This document shows, piece by piece, positions 51,301 to 63,526 of a stretch of 64,000 bases of DNA. This stretch comes from Owenia fusiformis (taxonomy: Eukaryota > Annelida > Polychaeta > Sabellida > Oweniidae): the NCBI GenBank assembly GCA_903813345.2, contig CAIIXF020000007.1, positions 31,919,564-31,983,563 on the forward strand. The letters run 5' to 3'. The notes under the pieces were generated by a model. The model was not told the origin of the DNA. It saw only the letters and a list, made by a program, of their open reading frames with translations, and ran no database searches. Positions within the stretch are counted from its first letter, which is position 1; every line of letters starts with the position of its first letter. Both the position numbers and the translations under genes were made by a program.

Positions 51301-54300
51301 AAATTAGGCACTGTATCTCATTGAGATTCTCTAGAACAAAGCCTCATTGTTTATGAAGACAACCCAATGTCCCTGATGAACAGCAAACTTACATTGCCCT
51401 TTCATGATGAAACCCACATCTATTGTGACATAATTCCCCACAATGTAACTGTGCACATCTAATATTTGAGCTGACAAAGTCTCCTGACACTGTCATAAAA
51501 CTTCAGGATTATTGAGCACATTTAAAACCCTCTCAGACCGGACAGTATGATGAGTACCCATATATTCAAGATATGTTTAATTCCTTTTGTAAGGAGAGTT
51601 CAGATATCTTATCATATGCAACCCATCACAAACGTACAATTTAGTAACTAAATTATTGAACTTATAGTTCAAGATGTGTCAATGGTGGTTCTAGCTTTTC
51701 ATATATCTTAAAATATATCCTTAAAATAAACATTAAATCAGCCTATTTTTCTCCTTGTTCCTCATCTTTTCATACTTATAACACATATGTATAGATCTAG
51801 CATGTACTTTTTATTCGAAAGTTAAGATAGAGTAAATTAATAAACTGTTTAACATTCCTTGTACATCTTCCAGCCCCTCCTCCCTACTGGGACCTCTTCT
51901 ATACCTTACGAAAAATGAACATTCCTGAGCTGAATTTTGATATGAATCAAGTACATTTTGCATCACTGTTTATGTTAAGATTATGTGAACTGGGAAATAC
52001 AACACTTAACTGAATGGATACCTGATACTAATAACTTATCTTGAACATTTCCTCGTGTTTTGAATTCTGTATTTGAACAATGTGATCTAACTTCCCTCAA
52101 CATATCAGTATTATCACATGTGGTCTATCACCATGGTTATAATACAATTCAAGTCCAATAAAGCAAGCCATATTTATCAAGTGATCAATGATTAATAGTT
52201 ACACCATCCATTTGAGAATGTGAAAGAATGTTTACATTTTATTTATTTGCCTTGGCCTGTATAATAGAATGGGTTCAGAATAACCCTGGGTTCACTGGCT
52301 AGTACTAATCGACTCTGACTAAGATGATCATTTTATAGTTTGCCAGTCAACCAATCAGAAAGTATAATAAAAATTACAGAAATATTATTAAAGAAACAGA
52401 AAAATTTAGCTTAGTAACAACAAGCTCTGATTGGCTTGGCAATTACAAATATCTGTTTGTGAAATTAAGAGTATGACTGAGGCAATTACTATTGCAGAGG
52501 GTAGCTTCAGATGCTTGTATCTAGTAAGCTGATCTAGGGGATGGGGAAAACACCTGCTCTGATGATGAAAGATTGAATAAACATTTATCAGATAAATGTT
52601 ATTGACATCATGGTGCAGGGAATTAAATACACAATGCAGGGCATAACAGTATATACAACTATGGCCCATAGCCACCTTTTGCCAAGGGAGGGTTCGATTT
52701 ACAAAAATTCCAGGGGGGGTCAAATTTGAGAAATCACAAATTACTTAAAAAGTTTTCAAAATTATGAAAAACTGCATGATATTGAAAAATTCTTTTACAA
52801 CCAGGATATGGTAGCCTCCTCCAATGAGCTGTAGAGTAACCGTCCAGCAGAAAATGGTCATGAAATGGTCCACATTCTGATGCTCTAGGGGCTAGCCACT
52901 ATTGAGGTTCATAACAGTCATATTGAAAAGATAGCAATGCCCAATACATGTTATTTGTCAATGTTTGCTTATTTCGATTCAGGTGTTTTTGATATCAAAC
53001 TTCTGATAATACAAAAATTATAAAACTGCATGGCCTGCTTTGAATGTTAAAAAAACATCATTCTGAATATAATAATTTGGCAAATATCTTAATACTTTTT
53101 CAATGGTCTTTTTGTATTATGCATATCTTAAACTTTGCCAAAAACCTGGCTGTTTTGATTGATAATTAAATGAGTCAAAGGCTGCTTATAACCTGGGGCT
53201 GATTGACATTTTTATTGAATTATTCAGTAAAGATGTCAAACTTTTGTCTCAACTAAAATGAAAAGTGGATGTATACCAATACGATATATGCATGCTATGA
53301 CATACAATGCCAAAATGAGAATCTTCATAAGTAATAAAATAATAATATAAAATATAGTACATGAATAAAAAATAACACATTAAGTGATGATTTAAAGATG
53401 GTTAGTGTGGCACATTTGGTTAACATCAAAAATGAGTACCATTTCAAAAAAGTTTCAGACCCTTATCAATTATTCAATGCATGGTTTCTTTTCGTACACA
53501 CTACAGTAAAATTTTAAATGTTAGTAACTACTTTGAATTTAAAAAAATAAGCAATCAAAGGACCATATTGAAGCAGTATATGTAAAAATAAGAAACATTT
53601 ATACATGTCCTAACTTTTGTATATTTTGGTTTGTATTGTAGTTTAGCTATCATACATGTAGCTGTGCCCTCTTATATTTTGATGCTTCTCCGCCATGTTA
53701 TTTTCGGAAAAATTAACATGGCTGAAACTCCCTAAATTACAAAAGGTCAGCTTTACTGCACATTATACATAACTATCTGAAATATACAAAAGTTAGGACA
53801 AGTACATATGTTTCTATTTTTTTATATACTGTTGCAATATAGTCATTTGATTGCTTATTTTTTAAATTCAAAGTACAGGTTAGCAAGAGGTGTTATATCA
53901 TAGGGGTCTCATAGATTGGGCCAAGTACAGAATACTAATATCAGGAATTAACATACATACCTAAAACAAAATCAATGAGTTGGTAAAAACATCTGCTATA
54001 AAAAGTGTACATTTAGATAAGAACACCTGGATTCTAAAAAGGCCAAGAAAGGGCATCGAAAGCATAGGAGACAGGTTACCTGAAAAGGAAGATAGATATC
54101 ATTATCTCTTATCTAATCTAATCTTGTATTAGATAAGAGATAATGATATCTATCTTCCTTTTCAGGTAACCTGTCTCCTATGATCGAAAGCATAGGCCAA
54201 GGGAAAAGTAATAGTAAGCTGTATATAGAAGAGACAGGTCCACAAGTAAGATTGAAAATTTTCAAATTTTTTTAGTCTTGGCACTAGTTCTCCTTACTGG

Positions 54301-55021
54301 TTTCAAATTGTATTCCCAAATCTCTCCAAAATCTTCTTCAAAGTGTTTTTCAAACTTATATCATTGTTTTTTCAAATCTTTATCTAAAAATTGCATATAA
54401 TACTGCATATAAAACAACAACTATGGATATCTGCAATTGCCTGGCAAGCTGAAACTGATTGTCACTGGTGGAGGTCAGGGAGGTCAGCAGTGACCAATCA
54501 GATCACTTGTTTACTAATGAACTTGCCAAGCAATTGTAGGTTTTCAGAAATTCTCTCTTTTAGACAGCATTATTCACTCTATATCATCTGACTGAGTTTC
54601 AATCTTAGGTAAGAGCTACAAACTATCAATTTTCTATCAACTCCCCATGGTTTTTTGAAAATAATACACTAAATATTGTTGAAATCTCTGTTTTAACAAG
54701 TGGTCTAAGTCAGAGTTGTTCACCTGTCTCTTCTATATACGGCTTACTATTACTTTACCCTTGGCCTATGATCGAAAGGGACAAAGAAAAGAAGTTGGAA
54801 ATTAACTAACCTCGTAAAATATGAATAATATTCAGTAGTAGTGACTTTTATTTGTTAGTTTAAAATCAAATACATACGTTGGTTAACACTGTTATAAACT
54901 CTCGGTCAAGTTCACAAGTTCCTTGACAAGTAAAAAAGAAAAAAAGATGTCATCAAAATCCACCCACCTTTTTCTTGTGCCTTTTATTCACGTGAAAATC
55001 CTTAGGTGGGGCTAATGACAT
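27896..55021 (-). CDS. TAMALIN: Tamalin/GRASP/CYTIP-like PDZ scaffold protein
   Basis: Seven minus-strand exons in transcript order: 54968-55021, 45115-45255, 34616-34718, 33749-33842, 33124-33190, 30531-30597, 27896-30330. Phases match throughout (2,961 nt, 986 aa). The PDZ domain spans about residues 47-138: NSWGFTLQTY is the ligand loop, then VDLEGPAFLAGLRRGDVILAI and CGNTLRMVVLF. This matches tamalin (TFGFEIQTY, then AQLAGL, then GDTI). A predicted coiled coil follows (139-176, NEKIKEYRELEMKEQ), as in tamalin, where it binds cytohesins (ARF exchange factors). Exon 7 encodes 810 residues, Ser/Asp/Glu-rich and probably disordered; human tamalin is under 400 aa in all. The protein ends VTYL, a class-I PDZ ligand comparable to the SQL end of tamalin. 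Likely role: cytoplasmic scaffold linking receptors to ARF-GEFs. Exon 1 (MSLAPPKDF...) rests only on phase, donor and position. Confidence 0.85.
33970..34178. mobile_element. MITE with CAGTGGCGTAACCAGG ends
   Basis: The left end CAGTGGCGTAACCAGG (33970) and the complement of the right end CAGGCGCGTAACCAGG (34178) match at 14 of 16 positions. A TAGGGTACGCAACTGCGTACCCT palindrome lies inside near 34131-34153. It is in intron 3 of the PDZ gene. Similar CAGTGGCG ends are common in metazoan non-autonomous hAT-like elements. Confidence 0.6.
34783..36458. repeat. 1.7-kb minisatellite (37-bp unit) with a ~701-bp higher-order repeat
   Basis: About 45 copies of a 37-bp unit (ACTGACATCATGATAACCCATG plus CCATCTCATTTCTTT) in head-to-tail array. 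Variant units recur in the same order at an offset of about 701 bp: the odd TTTTTACTGAAATCATG unit at 35433 returns at 36134. The array expanded first by single units and later by a block of 19. Confidence 0.95.
38038..38862 (+). CDS. Small two-exon ORF with SAP-like motif, inside a transposon
   Basis: Exon 1 contributes only the start codon: ATG at 38038-38040 is followed at once by GTGAGT. Exon 2, 38629-38862, opens after TTTTTTTAG with GATTCT and ends TAG, giving 78 aa in phase 0. Residues 27-58 (NKLKKTECIKWLLCRN, then LASLRVKV) resemble the helix-extended loop-helix of a SAP DNA-binding motif. A GC box (GGGCGGGG, about 37903) and TGACGTCA (37936) lie upstream. It ends soon after the motif and lies within a bounded transposon, so it is probably the 5' part of a transposon gene rather than a host gene. 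Expression is unknown. Confidence 0.5.
39448..39932. mobile_element. Foldback insertion nested in the 37.9-40.7 kb transposon
   Basis: Arms of about 75 bp: GGCTTTGTATAAAAAACCTC at 39448 with its complement ending at 39932, and inward TGAAGGGTTCAATTT at 39508 with its complement at 39858. The middle includes a minus-strand tRNA B-box-like GGTTCGATTCCC (39753-39764). Confidence 0.7.
40915..43497. repeat. Array of 162-bp units, duplicated, ending in a GGAC-rich tail
   Basis: Units with ATCCAAAATGGCTGCC recur at exactly 162-bp steps (41002, 41164, 41326, 41488, 41650, 41812, 41974) and again at 42509, 42671 and 42833. The block 41540-42398 is repeated as 42399-43497; the first copy lacks about 231 bp that the second has near 42846-43077. 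Both blocks end with a GGACGGACGGACAGAC-type tail, CCGCACTATGTGGTGGGGAC and AAAGGCATTAACATTATAAA. No coding content; the one ORF across the tail is an artefact. Confidence 0.9.
44105..44483. mobile_element. TACCCTGC...GGGTA element with promoter-like interior
   Basis: The termini TACCCTGCGTGCAG and the complement of GAATGCAAAGGGTA form a loose inverted pair; a shorter copy lies at 26.2 kb. The interior has CCCCGCCCCC (44171), CATTGGTC (44308), ATATATAAAACG (44352) and TGATTGGCGCGGTGAGT (44389), an arrangement like a CCAAT/TATA promoter followed by a donor site. It sits in intron 2 of the PDZ gene. Function as a promoter is inference. Confidence 0.5.
53529..53875. mobile_element. 347-bp foldback element
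   Basis: Arms of about 105 bp beginning TACTTTGAATTTAAAAA are inverted (53529-53633 against 53771-53875), with shared words ATAAGCAATCAAA and GTCCTAACTTTTGTATATTT. The loop has a minor inverted pair around CCATGTTA and TAACATGG. Confidence 0.75.
54063..54182. mobile_element. Foldback A: perfect 55-bp inverted repeat
   Basis: Arms 54063-54117 and 54128-54182 are exact reverse complements with a 10-bp loop. The ends are CATAGGAGACAGGT. It is bracketed by ATCGAAAG at 54055-54062 and 54183-54190. Confidence 0.9.
54191..54770. mobile_element. Foldback B: 580-bp element with 49-bp inverted ends
   Basis: The ends start CATAGGCCAAGGG and match over 49 bp with two mismatches. It is bracketed by ATCGAAAG at 54183-54190 and 54771-54778. 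The 8-bp duplication suggests a hAT-type element. Inside is a smaller inverted pair around GCAATTGCCTGGCAAG and CTTGCCAAGCAATTG (about 54432-54538). ORFs within are not conserved. Confidence 0.85.
54968..55021 (-). CDS. TAMALIN: Candidate first coding exon of the PDZ gene
   Basis: On the minus strand an ATG at 55021 opens 18 codons (MSLAPPKDF... ending KRHKKK), followed by a GTGGGT donor in phase 0. Exon 2 at 45255 begins in phase 0 with RENRKS. It is the only start I found upstream of the PDZ exons, and it lies next to the divergent start of CTNNAL1. The intron would be 9.7 kb. Confidence 0.55.
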
Positions 55022-55378
55022 CTTGAGACGTTCGGATGTATACTATTCCTCACATTTTATATTAGTTAGGATGTCCAAGTGTTGTTTATTAGCCCATTTT
55101 GACAGATTCAACTTATCAGCTGTCTTCTACAGAAAAAGTAATCTGACCTTTGAATGCCGCACTAACACCGACAAATACATTGTAAAGTTAAGTCAAAATA
55201 TTGAAGCTAGATTTGGAAATATTGTCAAAACAATTTCAATTTGATCGAAAAGTCCTGATTTAATTATGAAATACGAGTTTTATGCGAAGAAAATTAGCTT
55301 TGAATATTATATCTTTGTTATTGATGTAAGCGGCAAAACAATTAGTGACCTAGATTCGAAAACGAGGTAATTGTGAAA
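55022..55378. promoter_or_regulatory. Candidate bidirectional promoter between the PDZ gene and CTNNAL1
   Basis: Two start codons point away from each other with 357 bp between them. No clear TATA box or CpG-dense island was seen. The assignment depends on the candidate PDZ first exon. Confidence 0.4.
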
Positions 55379-55471
55379 ATGGCAGCGGTTCAATCAAAGT
55401 CGGATAACAAGCTCTCTCTCGAAATAAGGACGAAATCTGTCGAACAAACGTTGGTGCCATTGGTCACTCAG
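55379..55471 (+). CDS. CTNNAL1: Alpha-catulin, first coding exon (rest beyond the window)
   Basis: ATG at 55379 opens 31 codons, ending phase 0 at a GTAGAA donor (55472). The segment LSLEIRTKSVEQTLVPLVTQ matches the N-terminal start of the vinculin/alpha-catenin fold and is closest to alpha-catulin, whose equivalent reads LEIKTRSVEQTLLPLVSQ; alpha-catenins diverge more (RTLAVERLLEPLVTQ). Alpha-catulin is a cytoplasmic scaffold tied to Rho and IKK signalling. An in-frame stop (TGA, 55373-55375) lies two codons upstream of the start. I could not find exon 2 in the following 8.5 kb, so the first intron is long. An alpha-catenin paralogue is the alternative. Confidence 0.75.
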
Positions 55472-58400
55472 GTAGAATATTTGTATTATTTTACTTTCTT
55501 CAATTTCAGGCTAAAATTGTAAAAATTGCATATAGATATGTGGAGATATTTCTGATTGAATTCAATCAGGTTTTTCAGACAGTTCTGCAAAAATCTTCAT
55601 GATGAGTCGAATGAAAACAAAATAGATATTGAATCATAAGATAATCAGATGCTTATTTTCTTTTTTACTATGACATGTCATTACTTTTGTGCACATTATC
55701 TAGTGTTTTATTCAAGAGACCATGATCTTTGATAGTTGCCAAATATTGATTTTTGAAAAAATAATGCATATCTGTAAGTATTTGACATTTGAAGTGATAT
55801 ATTAGTTCACTTCTGGATTGCTAACTTAGAATTTACAGCCAGTTACTAATGTCAGACATTAACAACATTTCGTCCAGTTTTTGAACATCGCCATTTTTCT
55901 TTGGAGCCATTTGTTTAATTTTAGACGAAATCCTGAAAAAATCATGCAATATCTCATCTTGCGATTTTTAAAATATTCAATAAATTTATGACACGCCAGC
56001 CAACTTTTTTCAAATGGAGTTTACAGTATTCCAGATGATATTACATCTAGCCAAGAATTGGCTAGACTCGAGTAAGGTAGTGACATTCATGTCTTTCAAT
56101 ATCATTTTACAGGCCTGTAGCAAGGTGGAGCAGAGGGTATGGTCGCTCTCCCCTGGCCAGAAGTTTTTTTCAAAATATTGCAGTTTTTCACCATTCTGAG
56201 CACTTATTGCATGATCTTTTAGCCAAAACTGTCAAAAATGTCAAAAGCTCCCCCTTGGTAAAACTGCTCCCCCTTGGTAAAACTGCTCCCCCTTGGTAAA
56301 AGCTGGCTATGGGCCTGTTTTATCAAGTGATTTTAAAAAATGTGCTCTCTGTTCTTTTACTTTTATGGTTCCAGTAAATTTCTTAAGATGCACTCATCTT
56401 TGCACGATGTTTGAGTAATATATGATGAATAAAACTATGTAAGTTAGCTCATTGTGAATGAAGAATAACACTATATTCTTTCAAACACCAATTTGTTTTA
56501 TTGGTTAATTCAACTCTACCTTATGAAATATCAAACTTATATATAACCAAGGGAAGTATTGGTGAATAGATCGGAAAATATTTTAACTTGTGGTTTAATT
56601 TTGTCAAATTCTCTATGAGTGAGCAGCAGGGAGACTTTATCATTTGATTTTGTTTGTTCAGAGCATATTTGGAGTATGTAGATAATCAACACCTAGAACT
56701 TTAGTTAACATTAATTAACAGTGAAAAATCAGAAACTGGAGTATAATTCCTGTCTTGATTTCAGTTTAGAATCAGTGTTTGTACAAATACATCAAACTAT
56801 CAATTCTAATGGGACATATTGTCAAGATGACCTTGACCTACCTGGAATAGATTTATGCTTTGCCAAAAATGTACAGTTGTCTTGTTTTATAGTAAGACGC
56901 AAAATAATATTTCATACTCAATTATGATTAAGTGTACTTCTAGTCACCATGACATAATGTTTGTATATGCCCATATAATCTTGTTTATATTAGAGATCTG
57001 GTAATTGAGACTGGTATGTCCTGTTATAAACTGGTTTGTAATGCAGAAACCTTGTATTTATGGTTCTACTAGATTGTTTATGTTTCCATCAGTTTTACAC
57101 CTCTTACGATATATTTACCATTATTCGAATTTTCAGTTCTTATTGATTGTTATTCTGATTATACCTCCCTATGAGTCATTTCATTTGTGAGACAACAGAA
57201 ACCTGTCGATGTACTCTTTCTAATCTTTGCCAGTCTAGTTCTCTCCTGTTAACATTTATTGATTTAGTAAATGCCAAATAAGGTTCTTTTACATGTTAAC
57301 GAGCATGGTCACCACATAAATGATTGTACATTTTAGCTAATCACAATGTTGTTGTCAAATAATACAAGTTACTCTGATGTCTTTTTTCTAGCTAGTGTTA
57401 AAACTACATTGTAGTTGAGCGTCTCTCTCCCTCTCTCTCATTTTAATCATAATTCCATTATAAGAGGAAGATTATATGTTTTATATATCATCATTTATAT
57501 CGCGCGCTAGCTGCAAGAATAAAACATATGATTGCTCTACAAATATAGAAAATATCACTTTGATCTGTATAAGGTATCATTACTAACAATATTCAAAATT
57601 GGTCAAAAAATGATTTGTTTTATTTTAGTATTAATTGTCTATTTTTAGTTGTATATGCCTTGCTGTTTATGAAAACATTTGTCAAACTTTTGATCAGAGA
57701 CAAGAATATTTATCTATGTTTATAATACTTATCTGAATATGTTCTGGTATTTACTATGTGGCATAAATAGAGCTTAATTGAATTGGTTTACATGTCAAAT
57801 AAATGACCACATATACTAGCTGTTGAGTTAAGAGATAAGTGTGCCACACACAATAATTGCTTCCCTGCTACAAATGTAACCTTATTTTCTTGTTTTTGTT
57901 TAAATCAATCTTGATGACTATTTCCCAATTCTTTCATTATCTAAATAGTTTTCATGTCAAAGTGACATACGATCAATCTATATGATTGTTATGGCAAAAC
58001 ATAAAAACACAAGGCATAAAGCTACATTCTATATCAATAATGAGGCTCCAATGCCTAACAAGTCAAAATGTGTAGATGATTGCATTTGTATATTGTAGCA
58101 GTTACTGTTATAAAGAGGCATTTTAGTCAAAACAAAAATATAAAATGTAACCCTCATATATGTTCAATCATTATTCCACATTGAGAAATATAAGGATCAA
58201 TTAATTCTTTATTTGCATTATTGAGCTTTACCATAAACTACCAAGTTGTAATAAATCTGTATGCAAAATGGATCAAGATGTATGTCTTATTTATGAAACT
58301 TTAACATTGGTTTCCTGTATTCTGCTCTCTAAAAGCTTTGTATTGATTCATCCATGATAATGATAGGCGGATTAAACATGTAGCCTAATGGGAAATTATC

Positions 58401-61400
58401 ACTCAGACGTACCCTTAGAAGAAACTCACATTACTGTATATATACATACCTCTTGGCTCATTGAATTACATATTAAACAAGCCATTAAATTCTTTTGGGT
58501 AGCTTGGTATGTAAAATTGGAGTTTTATGCATTTGCTATGGGAGGTTGGTTCTGATAGTGATATCAAGGGGATTAGACTCAAGGGGGAGGTTAACAAAAC
58601 AATCAAGGATCAGTAATGACCATTAAATACTCTGGTTACTGCAGCTTTGGTATCAGGTCTGCATCAAATGCTTAGATTATCAGAAGAAATGTTTTAGCTG
58701 CCACCTTTAGTGTATCAAATTCTTGTCCTGGGACATAGGGAATTGATTGCTGAACTATAAGAATAATCAATGTTGAATATAGATAATATTTGTTGATAGT
58801 TAAATAGCTATCATGGCTAATGTAGCATCCCATTGTTTTGCTAGATATTGGTTTAAATAATTTATATAACATGTAAGTGATGTCAATACTATATAGTTGA
58901 GATATGATTTATTACAAGTAACCTTGCCCCATTCCTTCCATCACCTAGTCTCTCTATCTTGTTCCTTACCCACATGAGATTGAGAATGCCAGGTGGGTAA
59001 GACCGGGGCATTTAGCCATACCATGGAAGACTTTATTCCAGTTTAAGTAAATTGTGTAGAATGTTATTGTAGCTAAACTAGCCTTTAATACAGGAAGTAG
59101 ATATCTGGTTATAGCAACAAGTCCATGAGAAAATCTAATTAGCCAATCCAATCATAATTATGGCTACATTTCAGGATCCCATTAGCAATCTATTAAAGTC
59201 CCTCTATAAAGTTGATGGTGCTATAGATTGAATAAAAAAATTTGGAAAACTATTCTATTCTATTATTTGTTCATTTATATAGATGCTATTCTTCATTTTC
59301 AATTTGCTGCACGAACACTACTATTCAACAGAAGGGAAAAGGAATCAAGTCATTTTTGTTATACATGTGGTGGTAATCAATGGCATAGCGTGGGTATTTT
59401 GTGAGTGTACGCCACGAGTAAGCGAAACTCTGAGGGGGGGGGTTTGATGGTTCTTCCCCCAGAATATTTGAAATGGAGATTGCGTTTGAAACCTTCTGGG
59501 GAGTTTTTGAATACGAAATTTCGACTAATATGGACTAATAAAATGTAAATTATTGGCCATATTTCAGAATATCCAGTATTTCTAAAGTATTCAATATAAA
59601 AAATCAACTTTTCTCTAAATTTAAGAGTATGCCATGGTATTTTATGCATATATGACGCTACACCATTGGTAATTGTGACAAACTCCTCTAATGGATATGA
59701 CAATGTCCAATCTTTATACCATTCCATGATTGTGGGTGGGGGAGGCTGTTAAACTCATTTGAAGGTAGAATAATAATACACCCCCACCCTTCCTTGTGAC
59801 TCTTATTAAATAGAGGAGGGGAGAGGTACTGGCACAGCCTAATGCAAAGTCCAATGTTCCTCTGATTAATCCTGCTCTCACATGGCTTGCTCAGCTCACT
59901 GTTTTATAGTCTGGACAGTTACATGACATGATATAATTACTCTCAGGAATTTCTTGGAAAGTGTGCTTTGAATACAGCCACAATACAAGGCATCATAATA
60001 TTCAGCCATGTTATTCCAATTCTGTCTTTTGTCTATCTTTCTTTATTTGGAGGTGCAGTTAAGAAAGTTAAAGGAGATTTGATATCCTTTGGAGCAAATC
60101 TTTGTCTCTATCTCAAATTCCCCTTTCAGATATGTGTTTGCTATATACATTGTATTTATTACTGCCACTTTGAAGTCACTCTCTTGCAAAGGGGAGAATA
60201 AATTCATTACTTGTGTTGCGCCTGTTTGCAAATCTGTTTTGTACTCAGTAGAAACTTTGGAAAATTATGACCAGTTTTGGGCATTCCTTTGTAAAATCTG
60301 GCTTAAAGTGGGGATAAGCACTCATTTGATTAGAATATCACATGGAGAACTCTAGAAGAAACAGAAGTAGCAATAGTCTCTATGTTAGTGTGCCAGAAGG
60401 GTCATCATTACTGGGGAAGAACAGGTGTTATGCCTTCTGATGAGAAGGAAACAGTTGGTCAAGCAGAGTAATAGATAATTCTGAAGAGTATTAATACTCA
60501 GATCATATCTTTTGATCTTTCAGGAAATCAGTCAAAACCTAGATGTACGTATAGGTACTGCAATGGCTTTTAGTAAACTGACTGCCATGTAGAATGTGTG
60601 GGTGGGGAGTGTGGATCATAAATAGATGAAATAATTATGATTATAATTTTAGATTATGATGGAGATCTTTGCACTATACAAAGTACAGATGTATTGTCTG
60701 TCTTCTCTTGTCTTTTCCTTAGAAGAAACTTCATATCATACAAGAGAATAAAATGGGATCCCTTGGGTGCCATAAAGTATTATTTACTAGTGAGTGAGGA
60801 CATATATGGTCTCCCTGTCTGGTGTGTTTGAAAGTACTTCATACAAGGAAATTCATTGTCACATCCCAAGGGCTCTTTTAGTGCCAGACACATCATGTAA
60901 GCAAGGTCATTTCCCATGAGGCTATTAGATAATGCAAGAGTGGTAATTTCCCATGCTTCCCAGGTTGCCAGACACATTGTTAATAAGGAATTACAAAGCT
61001 CTTATTATATACAGAACTGATAATCCATCTTTAATAAGGTTGTATGTCCTTCCAAATCAAAATGTCAATAGTTAGTGTTGGACTCAGAGCTGAATATTTG
61101 CTTCATCTTATCTGAATTGATTTGTGAAACCAGACTGGTGAATACAGTAAAACCTGTATACAGGGAATTAGTGGTGCAAATCGCGAAGAAAACTTGATCA
61201 TGAAAAATCAATCCACGAGTCGACAAAAAAATGATTTCTGCATAAATTAGAAAATTGCATGAAATTCTGTCGATGTTTTATTTAACACAAAGATCTAGAT
61301 TAGATCGATCTTATTGTTACTTGTATATTCTTTGAATAAACAGCTCTATTTCTCCTTAATTAGCATTGCCCCCCCCCCCTTCCCATTACACACACCACAA

Positions 61401-62220
61401 TCCCAAGTGATATGTTTGTGAAGTAGGTAAGGGGGAGGGGGGGGGGTGGTCCACAGTCTTGGGGCAAGACTAGCATTATATTTGTGAGATTTGATCAATG
61501 TTATCTAGAGTTATACAATTGCCAATTATTAAAGATAAAGCAACACTTCATAGATATATTGTCTAAATATATACATATAACCTTATATACATGTACATGT
61601 GCAGGTATGCCAGTTGATCAGGATTTTGTAGTACATTCAGTATGATGTGATTACAGTTTGTTAGCGTCAAGATGTCATCATGTTATTTAAAGTGAATTTT
61701 GCTTCAAGCATTTTGTGTCTCAGTATGTATATGTATGAATGAATGGCAGTATGATTTCTGATATTTTAAAGCAGTTTAAAATATTTGGTCTTAATGCAAC
61801 AATTTGGTCATGATTTGTATTTTGATTTGATATTGATATTCCCTGCTAAGGGCAGATCAGGGAATCAAACTAAATGGAAAATGGAAGAATCAGTTAGGGA
61901 GTTAAGAGAATTTTTGTTTGAACTTTGCATATTCTTGGAAAATATACTGTAGTGCCCTAAAATCAAGGCCTCGCCCAAAACAAGTCTTTTATGTATGTTT
62001 AACCACTTTAATTTGCATTTAATGTTATAATAATTCTCAAGTTTAAGTCCTAAGATTGGTATAGCTTTCAGACATTCTATATAGCTCATCTGTCCTTGTA
62101 AGTTTCTTTTTACTCTTTATTTACTTTTGTTAATTTTTTTAGCATTTTATTGACCATGATCAGTGTCTTATAATTGCTCTGATCATTTTTGATTACTTTA
62201 AATGGTTATTTTACCACATA

Positions 62221-62711
62221 CTGATTATCTCTATTAAACACACACTCTCTAATAAACGCACACCCAACTTTTTGTCCCAGGTTAGAAAGTCCTGTCCAGA
62301 TAATATTGAGATCTGATGAAGCTCTTATAAAAAAAACATTGTGGGTGATAGTAGAGTATTTTCACTGTTCGTTAAAATAATGCATCATGATTCATAACGT
62401 CACGATTTCCCATCATGCAACGTAAGAAATTTCTTCAGGTGTTCGTGTAAATAACACACAATAGTGTATTTATATACAAAATTTGTCGTCTAGGAGCTCA
62501 CAATTCAAGGTAAAAACATAACATATAGCATATTCTCTCTAATAAACGCACATATCTACTATATTTGATTGATTTTAGGTATAGAAGTAAATTTTCACCC
62601 ATTATCACCCACCATCATAATATTTTAGAATTCCCGGGGATTTAGCTGCTTGAAACCTCTCCCCCACAGGAATTTGCTAAGCGCACTGTGTGTTTAATAG
62701 AGATAATACAG
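62221..62711. mobile_element. 491-bp MITE with TA target duplication
   Basis: The ends CTG(A/T)TTATCTCTATTAAACACAC are inverted (62221 onward; complement ending 62711) and flanked by TA (62219-62220 and 62712-62713). CTCTCTAATAAACGCACA occurs twice inside in the same orientation (about 62246 and 62535). The features fit a Tc1/mariner-type non-autonomous element. Confidence 0.75.
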
Positions 62712-63526
62712 TATCATTTATAAATGATGAATGATTAAAAAAGTATTAAAATCAAAGGATTAACTTTTAGTAAGGGAGTGTTTTTGTTTCTGGTATTATT
62801 TCAAAAGATAAGATAAAGTTGTCACTGTGGCTTGTTTTAGAAAAACAATATAAGAACATACAATGTCTTGTCTTTCAATATTAAGAACACACAGTGTCTT
62901 GTCTTTATATGAAGTATGTACTGCCTTTACAGTTCCTTGTTTGATCTTTACTAATGAATGTGTTAATGTAAATATTGAATAATGGAGAATTGGTTTGTAA
63001 TAAACAGGATTATTCCAAGACATTCCTCTACCTTTGATACCATCAGATTTTACTTCAGCATGCATGTTTATCAAATTCTCTCTTCCTAGTTCTCAAAGAG
63101 ATATTCAGTAGTAGTATAGAAATTTACAGATGCAAGATCAGAGCAGACTTGTGCTGATCTGTCCAGGTTTTGGCCATGCTGGGTAAATTTGTCAACAAAG
63201 TGTGATATTTATTGCTGTATTTCTTGTTATCAGATTAGGTGAAAGGTATGTAACTTGAAAATAATCCCTGAGAGAACTTTACTGAGTTGTCAATAATGTT
63301 GCATTTCATGCAATAGTATCTTGCCGAATATAAATTTATAGTTGGTAGTTTCTAGAGTATCAAGTGGGTCTATTTGTACATGTATGTTACATGTTGAAGC
63401 TGATAGTAACCATTCATGTAACTTTACATGCTATCAGCTCTGATGTTGGCTTCTGTTGATAGTTCTGATAATAACAGGAATTGTATATAGAGAAGCTTTA
63501 TTCCTCAACAGGTCTCAGTAGAGTGG

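Larger units (their letters stand above)
45256..54967. other. Large intron 1 of the PDZ gene
   Basis: Mostly AT-rich unique sequence without recognisable exons. It holds a dispersed-repeat copy (47404), a MITE relative (about 52661-52800), a foldback (53529-53875) and two adjacent foldbacks (54063-54770). A GGATGGACGGATAGACGG tract at about 49313-49330 resembles the tail of the 162-bp array. Confidence 0.65.

Noticed and set aside
61369-61447. Opposed poly-C and poly-G runs as a functional quadruplex or hairpin site
   Set aside because: They are homopolymer runs in low-complexity intronic sequence; no gene element is nearby to suggest a role.
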